Below, piece by piece: positions 1 to 6,327 of a DNA stretch of 20,901 nucleotides; the first letter of the stretch is position 1, and the number at the start of each line of letters is the position of its first letter. Position numbers and translations under genes: made by a program. This DNA comes from an uncultured Saprospiraceae bacterium (GTDB lineage Bacteria > Bacteroidota > Bacteroidia > Chitinophagales > Saprospiraceae): the NCBI GenBank assembly GCA_937926205.1, contig CALEYL010000080.1, positions 1 to 20,901 of the forward strand. The letters are read 5' to 3'. The notes below the pieces were generated by a model. That model was not told the origin of the DNA. It made no database searches and saw nothing but the letters and a program-made list of their open reading frames with translations.

Positions 1-183
1 TTACCGGAGCCTTGTAGTAGCAGAGTAGAGGCCGGAACTTCGACTCCGCTCAGTTACCAGAGCCTTGTAGTAGCAGAAGTAAAGGCCGGAACTTCGAATC
101 CGCTCAGTTACCGGAGCCTTGTAGTAGCAGAGTAGAGGCCGGAACTTCGACTCCGCTCAGTTGTTGGAGCCTCGCGCCAGCAG
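1..183. repeat. 53-54 bp tandem repeat, three full copies plus a degenerate fourth
   Basis: Three head-to-tail copies lie at 1-53, 54-107 and 108-160. Copies 1 and 3 are identical over 53 bp. Copy 2 differs by a one-base insertion and a few substitutions. A short degenerate start of a fourth copy (TTGTTGGAGCC...) follows from 161. Each unit starts TTACCGGAGCCTTG and ends CTTCGACTCCGCTCAG. The array begins at the window edge, so the copy number is unknown. The reverse complement of the unit end, CTGAGCGGAGTCGAAG, resembles a dispersed intergenic repeat I recall from many bacterial genomes; that is from memory and unchecked. The 53 bp period is not a multiple of three, so this is not a coding repeat. 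It lies downstream of the ettA stop. Confidence 0.9.
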
Positions 184-195
184 CATTCCTAATTC

Positions 196-1872
196 TTATG
201 TATTAATGACATTTTTAAATTTCGGACGGTGTGGCTTCACATCGCCAAGTCTTTCCTTTTTGGCGCGTTCATAATCGGTGTAATTGCCTTCAAAGAAGAC
301 AACTTCCGCTTCATCTTCAAAAGAAAGAATGTGGGTAGCCAGCCGGTCAATAAACCAGCGGTCGTGAGAGATAACCAGGACGCAGCCTGCAAAATTTTCC
401 AGTGCGTCTTCCAGCGTGCGCAGTGTATTGAGGTCAATATCGTTGGTCGGCTCGTCAAGGAGCAGCACGTTGCCGCCTTCCTTCAGGGTCATGGCGAGGT
501 GTATGCGGTTGCGCTCACCGCCGGACAGGATGCCGAGTTTTTTCTGCTGATCGGCTCCGGCGAAGTTGAATTTACTGATGTAGGCGCGTGCGTTGACGGT
601 GGTGTTGCCTACTGTGATCAGGTCATTGCCCTCTGAGACGATTTCATACACGGTTTTATCCGGAAGCAGGCCTTCGTGGCTTTGGTCGACATACGCCGCT
701 TTTACCGTAGGTCCGATGATGATTTCGCCGGAATCGGGTTGTTCTTTCCCCATGATGATTTTGAACAGGGTGCTTTTACCCACGCCATTGGGGCCGATAA
801 TGCCTACTACGGCGTTGCGCGGGATGGAAAAGCTGAGGTTTTCAAACAAAATGCGGTTGCCAAACCCTTTGCTGAGGTTGTGCGCTTCGATGACCACATC
901 GCCAAGGCGCGGGCCGGGCGGGATGATGAGGTCGAGGCGGGCCTCTTTTTCTTTGCTGTCTTCGTCGGCCAGTTTTTCATAAGCATTAAGACGGGCTTTG
1001 CCTTTGCTCTGGCGGGCTTTGGGCGCCATCCGTATCCATTCCAGTTCGCGTTCCAGCGTTTTGCGCCGTTTCGATTCTGTTTTTTCTTCCTGTTCCAGTC
1101 GCAAAGCTTTTTGCTCCAACCAGGAGGAATAATTGCCTTGCCAGGGAATGCCTTCGCCGCGGTCGAGTTCGAGTATCCAGCCGGCGACATTATCGAGGAA
1201 ATAACGGTCGTGGGTTACGGCAATGACGGTGCCGGGGAAGCTTTGGAGGTACTGTTCCAGCCAGTCCACGGATTCCGCATCCAAATGGTTCGTCGGTTCG
1301 TCCAGGAGCAGGATGTCGGGATTGCTGAGGAGCAGGCGGCACAGCGCGACGCGGCGGCGTTCGCCACCCGACAGTACTTTGACGGGCACATCGCCTTCTG
1401 GGCATCGCAGGGCGTCCATGGCAGTTTCGAGGCGGTGGTCGAGTTCCCAGGCGTTGTGGTGGTCAAGCTGTTCCATGAGTTCACTCTGACGATCAATGAC
1501 TTTCATCATTTCGTCATCATCCATTGGTTCGGCCAATTTAAGGTTGATGTCGTCGTATTCCCGCAGGATGTCAACGATGTGCTGAACGCCCTCTTCCACA
1601 ATTTGTCGCACCGTTTTCGTGTCATCCAGCACCGGCTCCTGGGCTAAGTAGCCAATTTTATATGTGCCGTCGAATTCGATTTTGCCCTCATAGTTGGAAT
1701 CCAAACCGGCTATGATCTTGAGCAGTGTGGATTTTCCGGAGCCATTGAGGCCCAATACGCCAATTTTAGCCCCATAAAAAAAGGAAAGCCATATATTTTT
1801 GAGCACTTGCTTGCTGGGAGGAAAGGTTTTGCTAACCCCCGACATGGAAAAAATGATTTTTTCGCCGGCCAT
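196..1872 (-). CDS. ettA: Energy-dependent translational throttle protein EttA (ABC-F ATPase)
   Basis: 558-residue ABC-F protein with two ATPase domains and no membrane segments. Domain 1 has Walker A GLNGSGKST (41-49), signature LSGGE (167-171) and Walker B ILLLDEP (187-193). Domain 2 has Walker A GPNGVGKST (360-368), LSGGE (449-453) and LLLDEP (470-475). The linker between them is charged and helical (about 250-315). Length and many blocks (HDRYFLDNVAGWILELDRG, GNYSSWLEQK, IPPGPRLGD) match E. coli EttA closely. EttA binds the ribosomal E site and couples the first elongation steps to the ATP/ADP ratio; this is family knowledge. The ATG at 1872 gives the expected EttA N-terminus (MAGEKIIFSMSGVSK). 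A near-consensus -7 box, GATATTTG on the minus strand, lies at 1896-1903. It is monocistronic as far as can be seen. Confidence 0.96.
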   Translation of the reverse strand: MAGEKIIFSMSGVSKTFPPSKQVLKNIWLSFFYGAKIGVLGLNGSGKSTLLKIIAGLDSNYEGKIEFDGTYKIGYLAQEPVLDDTKTVRQIVEEGVQHIVDILREYDDINLKLAEPMDDDEMMKVIDRQSELMEQLDHHNAWELDHRLETAMDALRCPEGDVPVKVLSGGERRRVALCRLLLSNPDILLLDEPTNHLDAESVDWLEQYLQSFPGTVIAVTHDRYFLDNVAGWILELDRGEGIPWQGNYSSWLEQKALRLEQEEKTESKRRKTLERELEWIRMAPKARQSKGKARLNAYEKLADEDSKEKEARLDLIIPPGPRLGDVVIEAHNLSKGFGNRILFENLSFSIPRNAVVGIIGPNGVGKSTLFKIIMGKEQPDSGEIIIGPTVKAAYVDQSHEGLLPDKTVYEIVSEGNDLITVGNTTVNARAYISKFNFAGADQQKKLGILSGGERNRIHLAMTLKEGGNVLLLDEPTNDIDLNTLRTLEDALENFAGCVLVISHDRWFIDRLATHILSFEDEAEVVFFEGNYTDYERAKKERLGDVKPHRPKFKNVINT

Positions 1873-1998
1873 AATTGTCTGTGAATTTTGAGCGGCAAAT
1901 ATCGGCCTTTTTTTTCGATTTATTGAAGATGATGTTGAATAGGTGGATGGGATAATGTTGGGCTAGGAGGGGGTTATATTTCAGGAGCTTGTTGTCTG

Positions 1999-2127
1999 AA
2001 TCAGAATTCTCAGAATTATAAAATTTCCGGAATTCGGCTCCCCTGGCGCCCGATTCTTAGAATTCCTGCCTGGCCGGCCAGCCTACCCATGGCAGGCAGG
2101 TCGGCTGACATCCTCAGAACTCTGATT
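1999..2127. repeat. Composite palindromic intergenic element
   Basis: The outer inverted repeat is AATCAGAATTCTCAG (1999-2013) against CTCAGAACTCTGATT (2113-2127), 13 of 15 positions complementary. Nested inside are GGAATTC/GAATTCC (7 bp, perfect) and CCTGCCTG (2065-2072) against CAGGCAGG (2093-2100), a perfect 8 bp stem that encloses the palindrome TGGCCGGCCA (2071-2080). The density of nested stems suggests a dispersed non-coding repeat rather than chance. No transposase is adjacent. Confidence 0.5.
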
Positions 2128-2171
2128 CCCACAATTAGCTATGCCCCAGGTTGTCAGGTTTTGGGGAAGGG

Positions 2172-2204
2172 AGATTTCCGAAATCTTTGAGATTTCGGAA
2201 ATCT
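2172..2204. repeat. Perfect 15 bp hairpin
   Basis: AGATTTCCGAAATCT (2172-2186) is followed by the 3-base loop TTG and the exact reverse complement AGATTTCGGAAATCT (2190-2204). Each arm is itself nearly self-complementary (AGATTT/AAATCT). It lies about 50 bp past the stop of the minus-strand haem-binding gene, where a terminator would sit. The stem is AT-rich and no U-tract follows on the minus strand, so a standard rho-independent terminator is doubtful. It could equally be a small repeat or a protein-binding palindrome. Confidence 0.6.
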
Positions 2205-2255
2205 GGTACTGGAAGGATGCGCAAAACCTGCCAACTCGTAGAATAATAAAGCCTT

Positions 2256-2768
2256 TTATTTCCCCGGCTGTGGACCCGATGGCCTTCTCAAGATCAGGCT
2301 GTCTGCCGGGTAATTAGCCTTCAGCGTATCCATTTGCGCTTTTGCCCAATTGACGAGCGTCTCGCGCTGGGTGTCGGTGAGTTTTGCCTCAGGGTGTAGG
2401 CCCATCCAGGTGTAGGAAGGCAGCGGCATCTCTTTTTCTTCCACCATTTCTATCGTTTCTTCGAATTTGTGGTTTTGAATGGCAATTCTTCTGGACGTGA
2501 AGTTCGAAAAATTCAAATGCTGCTTGCCTTCTTCGACATGGTTGGCCAGCCACCAGGCAACGGGCTGTACATTGGCGTACCAGGGGTATTCCGTTTTATT
2601 GCTGTGGCAATTGTCGCACGCATTTTTCAGGATGGTAGCCACCTCATCCGGTACCTCGTACTTTGTAGAGACGTGAAATTGCTGGTCATTCGACTCGTTT
2701 TTTTCCGGGCGGAAAAATTGGATGATCACCAGTACAGCGGCAAGTCCGAGCAAAATTTTCTTGAGCAT
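2256..2768 (-). CDS. Haem-binding domain protein (Haem_bd family), membrane-anchored
   Basis: 170 residues. An N-terminal hydrophobic segment (about residues 3-19) with two lysines ahead of it acts as a membrane anchor or uncleaved signal. A c-type haem attachment site CDNCH is at 51-55, followed by the family pattern SNKTEYPWYANVQPVAWWLA (56-75) and a later EKEMPLPSYTWMGLHPEA block (111-128). The conserved Met/His residues there are plausible distal haem ligands. This is the Bacteroidota Haem_bd domain, usually about 130-170 residues, expected in the periplasm. Its exact redox partner is unknown. It is divergent from the ars operon, with a palindromic element filling most of the shared upstream region. 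Only 42 bp separate its ATG from that element, so its promoter must lie in that gap or inside the element. Confidence 0.88.
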   Translation of the reverse strand: MLKKILLGLAAVLVIIQFFRPEKNESNDQQFHVSTKYEVPDEVATILKNACDNCHSNKTEYPWYANVQPVAWWLANHVEEGKQHLNFSNFTSRRIAIQNHKFEETIEMVEEKEMPLPSYTWMGLHPEAKLTDTQRETLVNWAKAQMDTLKANYPADSLILRRPSGPQPGK

Positions 2769-2810
2769 ACTAAAAAATTGTTATTGACTAAAAGATTGTT
2801 GTTCTAAAAG

Positions 2811-2976
2811 TTAGAGCTTATTCGGGATTTTCTGATTGAGTGAGGGTGAGGAAATTTTGTTTTAGACAAGGCGAATTTTGCAGGCATAGCCGGCAGCTAT
2901 GATGAAAAAATTCAACGAAGTATAAAATAAAATTTGCCACTTACAGCCAATTAAGGAATTCCCGAACAAGCTCTAA
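2811..2976. repeat. MITE-like 166 bp palindromic element
   Basis: The terminal inverted repeats are TTAGAGCTTATTCGGGA (2811-2827) and TCCCGAACAAGCTCTAA (2960-2976), complementary at 16 of 17 positions. The interior also folds on itself: GGAAATTTTGTTTTA on the left pairs imperfectly with TAAAATAAAATTTGCC on the right. The centre carries the small stem CATAGC/GCTATG around 2885-2901. The whole unit therefore behaves as one long imperfect hairpin. There is no open reading frame inside. The ends are TTA/TAA, so any target duplication cannot be separated from the repeat. It resembles a non-autonomous mobile element; no matching transposase is visible here. Confidence 0.75.
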
Positions 2977-3042
2977 GGCAGGTAAGATGCGATAATCCTG
3001 ACCATAATTCAGCATTCCACTTTAAAATTTTTTTCTTTTTTC

Positions 3043-3073
3043 TTGCACGATTTAAACATTCATCGTAATATTG
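3043..3073 (+). promoter_or_regulatory. Probable ars operon promoter
   Basis: TAATATTG (3066-3073) matches the Bacteroidota -7 box TAnnTTTG at all but one position. A TTG at 3043-3045 sits 20 bp upstream, the expected spacing for the -33 box. The ATG of arsR is at 3096. The flanking sequence from CATT (3058) to AATG (about 3085) has weak dyad symmetry and would be the natural place for an ArsR operator, but the symmetry is poor and that part is only a suggestion. Confidence 0.45.
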
Positions 3074-3095
3074 CAATAAATAAATGAATTGAAAC

Positions 3096-3428
3096 ATGGG
3101 CGCTACCAAAACAGACCATTTTACCGAGCAGCAAAACGAGCTGGCAACCTTAGCAAAAGCCCTGGGGCATCCGGCGCGGGTGGCCATTATCGAATACCTG
3201 CTGAAAGTAGATGCGTGTATCTGTGGCGATATTGTAAACGAACTGCCATTGGCACAACCCACTGTTTCTCAGCACCTGAAAGAACTGAAAAACGTGGGTC
3301 TGATCAAAGGATCGATTGAAGGTACGGCTATTTGCTATTGCATCAATGAAGAAACCTGGACCCGCTTTCAGGGGGTGCTCAATGAATTGTTCGGGCGCTA
3401 TCAGGAGAAGCAGGGGAAGTGTTGCTGA
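3096..3428 (+). CDS. arsR: ArsR/SmtB-family arsenic-responsive repressor
   Basis: 110-residue winged-helix repressor. The recognition region PLAQPTVSQHLKELKNVGLI (51-70) is typical of ArsR proteins. C41 and C43 in DACICGDI (39-46) occupy the place of the CxC As(III)-binding site of classical ArsR (ELCVCDL). Further cysteines at 80, 82, 109 and 110 could contribute; the C-terminal Cys-Cys is an extra. In the family, As(III) binding releases the repressor from the operon promoter. It is the first gene of arsR-arsM-acr3-arsC. The next gene starts 128 bp downstream, a longer gap than elsewhere in the operon. The ATG at 3096 is chosen because the nearby in-frame ATG at 3084 is followed by a stop two codons later. 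Confidence 0.93.
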   Translation: MGATKTDHFTEQQNELATLAKALGHPARVAIIEYLLKVDACICGDIVNELPLAQPTVSQHLKELKNVGLIKGSIEGTAICYCINEETWTRFQGVLNELFGRYQEKQGKCC

Positions 3429-3556
3429 GGGGAAAGGGGAAATTGGCAAGATGCAAGGGGCAAGATGCAAAACCTGTCCCGCTCAGTGGGAGGGCAAGGT
3501 CAATTTGCATAAGGTAATGTAAACAACTCATTTTCAAATACAAACAAACAAAAAAC
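3429..3556 (+). other. arsR-arsM spacer with short direct repeats
   Basis: The 128 bp spacer contains two near-adjacent copies of GGCAAGATGCAA (about 3443-3468). They are followed by AAAACCTGTCCCGCTCAGTGGGA, which has a weak CCC/GGG dyad. A related sequence starting AAAACTTGTCCCG recurs downstream of arsC (6147-6174). No coding sequence and no convincing second promoter are seen. The insertion probably explains why this spacer is longer than the other gaps in the operon. Confidence 0.45.
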
Positions 3557-4396
3557 ATGCAATCATCAGAACAACTCAAATCGTTGGTACGGGAAAAGTA
3601 CTCGGAAATCGCTTTACAGGAAAAGGAAGTGAACCAGGCTTCCTGCTGTGGCGCCGGCGGCTGCTCAACAGAAGTGTACAACATCATGTCGGAAGATTAT
3701 ACGACCCTGGGCGGTTACAACGCTGATGCAGACTTAGGCCTGGGCTGTGGTTTGCCGACACAATTTGCAAAAATCAAAGCGGGGGATACCGTGGTGGATT
3801 TAGGTTCCGGAGCTGGCAACGACTGCTTCATTGCCCGCGCAGAAACCGGCGAAACCGGGCATGTAATCGGCATTGATTTCACGCCGGCTATGGTCGAAAA
3901 AGCCCGTGCCAATGCGTCAAAACTGGGCTTCTCCAATGTAGAATTTCTGCAGGGCGACATCGAAAACATGCCTTTGGCCGACAACGTGGCCGATGTGATC
4001 GTCAGCAATTGCGTGCTGAATCTCGTGCCCAACAAAGATGGCGTTTTTAAAGAAATCTTCCGTACCCTCAAGCCGGGCGGGCATTTCAGCATTTCTGACA
4101 TTGTGTTGATTGGCGATTTGCCGGAAGCGCTGCAAAGAGACGCTGAAATGTATGCGGGTTGCGTGGCCGGCGCCATTCAAAAGAGCGATTATCTGAATCT
4201 CATTCACCAAAATGGCTTCAACTGGGTGACCATCCAAAAAGAAAAAGCCATCGCGATTCCGGATGACATTTTGAAAAACTACCTGAACGAAGCGGAGCTG
4301 GCGCAGTTCAAATCCGGTCAAACCGGTATTTTCAGCATCACGGTTTTTGCGAAAAAGCCGGAGGCCTGCTGCGCGCCGGGGAGTGGGTGCTGCTAG
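3557..4396 (+). CDS. arsM: Arsenite S-adenosylmethionine methyltransferase
   Basis: 279-residue SAM-dependent methyltransferase that methylates As(III) stepwise, in the cytoplasm. The SAM-binding motif I is VVDLGSGAGND (79-89), with the acidic residue of motif II in IGID (104-107). The cysteines of the ArsM family are present: C64 in LGLGCGLP, C152 in SNCVLNLVP and C202 in YAGCVAGA. An N-terminal CCGAGGC (30-36) and a C-terminal CC...CC tail (271-279) add more thiols; paired cysteines at the ends are common in bacterial ArsM. It is the second gene of the ars operon, with acr3 starting 47 bp downstream. The ATG at 3557 gives the normal N-terminal helix before the first Cys pair. Products would be methylated arsenicals, including volatile ones. 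Confidence 0.95.
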   Translation: MQSSEQLKSLVREKYSEIALQEKEVNQASCCGAGGCSTEVYNIMSEDYTTLGGYNADADLGLGCGLPTQFAKIKAGDTVVDLGSGAGNDCFIARAETGETGHVIGIDFTPAMVEKARANASKLGFSNVEFLQGDIENMPLADNVADVIVSNCVLNLVPNKDGVFKEIFRTLKPGGHFSISDIVLIGDLPEALQRDAEMYAGCVAGAIQKSDYLNLIHQNGFNWVTIQKEKAIAIPDDILKNYLNEAELAQFKSGQTGIFSITVFAKKPEACCAPGSGCC

Positions 4397-4443
4397 AGGG
4401 ATTTTTTATGTAAAAAACATCACTCATCCGATAAAAGTACACC

Positions 4444-5526
4444 ATGTCTGTAAACAACTGCGCACCGGGAGCTGAACGAAAAAGGCTCAGCTTCCTTGAC
4501 CGATACCTTACGTTGTGGATATTTCTGGCGATGGCAATTGGTGTGAGTTTGGGCTATTTTGTGCCCTCTGCGCCTGATTTCATCAATTCTTTTTCGAGTG
4601 GCTCCACCAATTTGCCCTTAGCCATTGGGTTGATCCTGATGATGTATCCGCCCCTGGCTAAAGTACGCTATGAAAACATGGGAGAGGTATTCCGAAATAC
4701 GAAAATATTGGGGGGTTCGTTACTGCTCAACTGGGTGCTTGGCCCCATCCTCATGTTTTTGTTGGCCATTACTTTTTTGAGTGCTTACCCGGAATACATG
4801 GTCGGTCTCATCCTCATCGGACTGGCACGCTGTATTGCCATGGTGATTGTATGGAATGAGCTGGCTGAAGGAAACCGCGAATACGCCGCAGGATTGGTGG
4901 CGCTGAACAGTGTGTTTCAGGTCTTGCTTTACAGTGTGTATGCTTACGTTTTCATCACCGTCTTGCCGCCGTTGTTTGGCATGGATGGGCTGGTCGTAAG
5001 CATTACCATCGGGCAGATTGCGAAAAGTGTCGCCATCTACCTTGGAATTCCTTTTGCAGCGGGTATCATCAGTCGCTATGCGCTGATTCGCTGGAAAGGG
5101 GCAGACTGGTTTCAGCAAAAATTTGTGCCGTTCATATCGCCCATCACGTTGATTGCACTGCTGTTCACCATTCTGGTCATGTTTAGCCTGAAGGGGGAAC
5201 TCATCGTACAAATTCCATTTGATGTGTTGCGCATTGCCCTGCCCTTAGTCATCTATTTTGTCATCATGTTTCTGGTGAGTTTCTTTTTTGGAAAAGCCTT
5301 AGGCGCCGACTATTCCAAAAATGCCTCGATTGCTTTTACCGCAGCAGGCAATAATTTTGAACTGGCCATCGCGGTCGCCATCGGCGTCTTTGGCATCAAT
5401 TCCGGGCAGGCCTTTGCAGGTGTTGTCGGTCCATTGGTGGAAGTACCAGCGCTGATTGCTCTGGTGAATGTCGCCTTTTGGCTGAGGAAAAAATACTATC
5501 CAACCCAAACAACGGCAAGCGTTTAA
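4444..5526 (+). CDS. acr3: Acr3-family arsenite efflux permease
   Basis: 360-residue polytopic membrane protein, about ten transmembrane segments, of the ACR3 (arsenical resistance-3) family rather than the ArsB family. Hallmarks are the LARCIAMVIVWNELAEGN block with the essential Cys at 130, and AAGNNFELAIA with the essential Glu at 306. These correspond to the Cys and Glu shown to be needed in characterised Acr3 proteins. It exports As(III) across the inner membrane, driven by the proton gradient. The N-terminal SFLDRYLTLWIFLAMAIGV (16-34) is the usual first membrane segment. The arsC gene follows after 18 bp, so the two are surely co-transcribed. Some annotations call this gene arsB. Confidence 0.95.
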   Translation: MSVNNCAPGAERKRLSFLDRYLTLWIFLAMAIGVSLGYFVPSAPDFINSFSSGSTNLPLAIGLILMMYPPLAKVRYENMGEVFRNTKILGGSLLLNWVLGPILMFLLAITFLSAYPEYMVGLILIGLARCIAMVIVWNELAEGNREYAAGLVALNSVFQVLLYSVYAYVFITVLPPLFGMDGLVVSITIGQIAKSVAIYLGIPFAAGIISRYALIRWKGADWFQQKFVPFISPITLIALLFTILVMFSLKGELIVQIPFDVLRIALPLVIYFVIMFLVSFFFGKALGADYSKNASIAFTAAGNNFELAIAVAIGVFGINSGQAFAGVVGPLVEVPALIALVNVAFWLRKKYYPTQTTASV

Positions 5527-5544
5527 ATTAAACAAAGACTCCGT

Positions 5545-5958
5545 ATGAAAAATATCCTCGTCCTCTGCACCGGAAACAGCTGCCGCAGCCAGATCGCAGA
5601 AGGTTATCTACGGCATTTTGCAGGCGATAAAGCGGCTATCTACAGCGCCGGAGTGGAGACCCATGGCGTTAATCCGCGGGCCATAGCGACCATGCAAGCC
5701 GACGGCATTGACATTTCGCATCATACCTCCAACCACATTGACGAATACCTGGATGTAGATTTTGATTTTGTCATTACGGTTTGCGACAATGCGAGAGAGC
5801 GCTGCCCGTATTTTCCGACAAAAGCGGTGAAATTTCACCATAATTTTCCCGATCCGGCTAAGATTACTGGCTCAGAGGCTGAAATTGAAGAAGGATTTCG
5901 GGTGGTGCGGGAAATGATTAAAGCGTATTGCCGGGATTTTGTGGCCGATAATTTGTAG
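5545..5958 (+). CDS. arsC: Thioredoxin-type arsenate reductase (low-molecular-weight phosphatase fold)
   Basis: 137 residues. The phosphatase loop CTGNSCRS (8-15) contains the nucleophile C8 and the CX5R arginine R14. C80 and C87 in VCDNARERCPYF are the two further redox cysteines, equivalent to C82 and C89 of S. aureus ArsC. FPDPA (101-105) supplies the general-acid Asp. The enzyme reduces As(V) to As(III) by a three-cysteine relay and is regenerated by thioredoxin. It is the last gene of the operon, 18 bp after acr3. Length matches the family (about 130-140). The related phosphatase-only proteins lack the second and third cysteines, so the arsenate reductase call is firm. Confidence 0.95.
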   Translation: MKNILVLCTGNSCRSQIAEGYLRHFAGDKAAIYSAGVETHGVNPRAIATMQADGIDISHHTSNHIDEYLDVDFDFVITVCDNARERCPYFPTKAVKFHHNFPDPAKITGSEAEIEEGFRVVREMIKAYCRDFVADNL

Positions 5959-6019
5959 GGGATCGTTTTTAAAATCTTGCCGATTTCAGAAGCGTTGGGG
6001 TTGATATAAGCATTATGTC

Positions 6020-6128
6020 TTGTTTCGCGGGCTTTAGTCCGCTGTTTTATTTCAAGGGGTTATTATCTAAAAATCAATTGGTTGAAATAAAAAATGACGT
6101 TAAAAACGGGCTAAAGCCCGCGAAACAA
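6020..6128. repeat. 109 bp inverted-repeat (BIME/MITE-like) element
   Basis: The termini TTGTTTCGCGGGCTTTAGTC (from 6020) and GGCTAAAGCCCGCGAAACAA (to 6128) are complementary over about 22 bp with one mismatch. Each arm also forms its own small hairpin: CGGGC-TAAA-GCCCG on the right and GCGGGC-TTTA-GTCCGC on the left. Further inside, TTTATTTCAA and TTGAAATAAA form another complementary pair. Arms that are each a short REP-like hairpin arranged head-to-head are typical of REP doublets. The element has no coding capacity. Confidence 0.75.
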
Positions 6129-6146
6129 TGGCAGTTTCAAATCTTC

Positions 6147-6174
6147 AAAACTTGTCCCGTCTGAGCGGGGTTTT
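6147..6174. terminator. Possible bidirectional terminator between ars operon and lipoprotein gene
   Basis: AAAAC (6147-6151) and GTTTT (6170-6174) flank CCCGT-CTGA-GCGGG (6156-6169), giving a short GC stem with an A-tract on one side and a T-tract on the other. It lies between convergent genes, where a shared terminator is expected. The stem is short and it is nearly 190 bp past arsC, so the call is tentative. Confidence 0.35.
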
Positions 6175-6218
6175 CAAGTCACCAAATCCTCGCATCCTCA
6201 AAATAATGCTCTTTCACA

Positions 6219-6246
6219 TTTACGAAAACCTTGAAGTTTTCGCAAA
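6219..6246. repeat. Inverted repeat, 11 bp arms
   Basis: TTTACGAAAAC (6219-6229), a 6-base loop CTTGAA, then GTTTTCGCAAA (6236-6246); 10 of 11 positions pair. It lies 3' of the minus-strand lipoprotein gene and could also act in termination. Confidence 0.45.
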
Positions 6247-6327
6247 TGGCAGATTGCTTTTCATTTATCAGCTGCCCGGCGTCCCGGCATCATCAAATCT
6301 TCAAATACTCAAATTTTCAAATCAGCA

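Larger units (their letters stand above)
1873..2255. other. Gene-free stretch with palindromic repeats
   Basis: No convincing coding sequence is seen on either strand over 383 bp. It holds the probable ettA promoter near 1896-1930, a composite palindromic element (1999-2127) and a perfect hairpin (2172-2204). Both palindromes have their own entries. Confidence 0.7.
2769..3095. other. Divergent intergenic region with palindromic element and ars promoter
   Basis: 327 bp between the haem-binding gene (-) and arsR (+), without a supportable coding sequence. About half is the 166 bp palindromic element at 2811-2976. The remaining right-hand part (2977-3095) is AT-rich and carries the probable ars promoter. 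Confidence 0.75.
5959..6327. other. Convergent intergenic region after arsC
   Basis: 369 bp between arsC (+) and the MORN_2 lipoprotein gene (-). It contains a 109 bp palindromic element (6020-6128), a terminator-like hairpin (6147-6174), another inverted repeat (6219-6246) and low-complexity AAATCTTCAAA-type sequence near 6293-6324. No coding sequence is supportable. Confidence 0.7.

Noticed and set aside
1..160. CRISPR array
   Set aside because: The whole 53 bp unit is repeated, with no unique spacers and no cas genes nearby.
676..1647. Long plus-strand open frame (323 codons) opposite ettA
   Set aside because: It is antisense to a strongly conserved gene and its product has no recognisable motif; it is a shadow of ettA codon usage.
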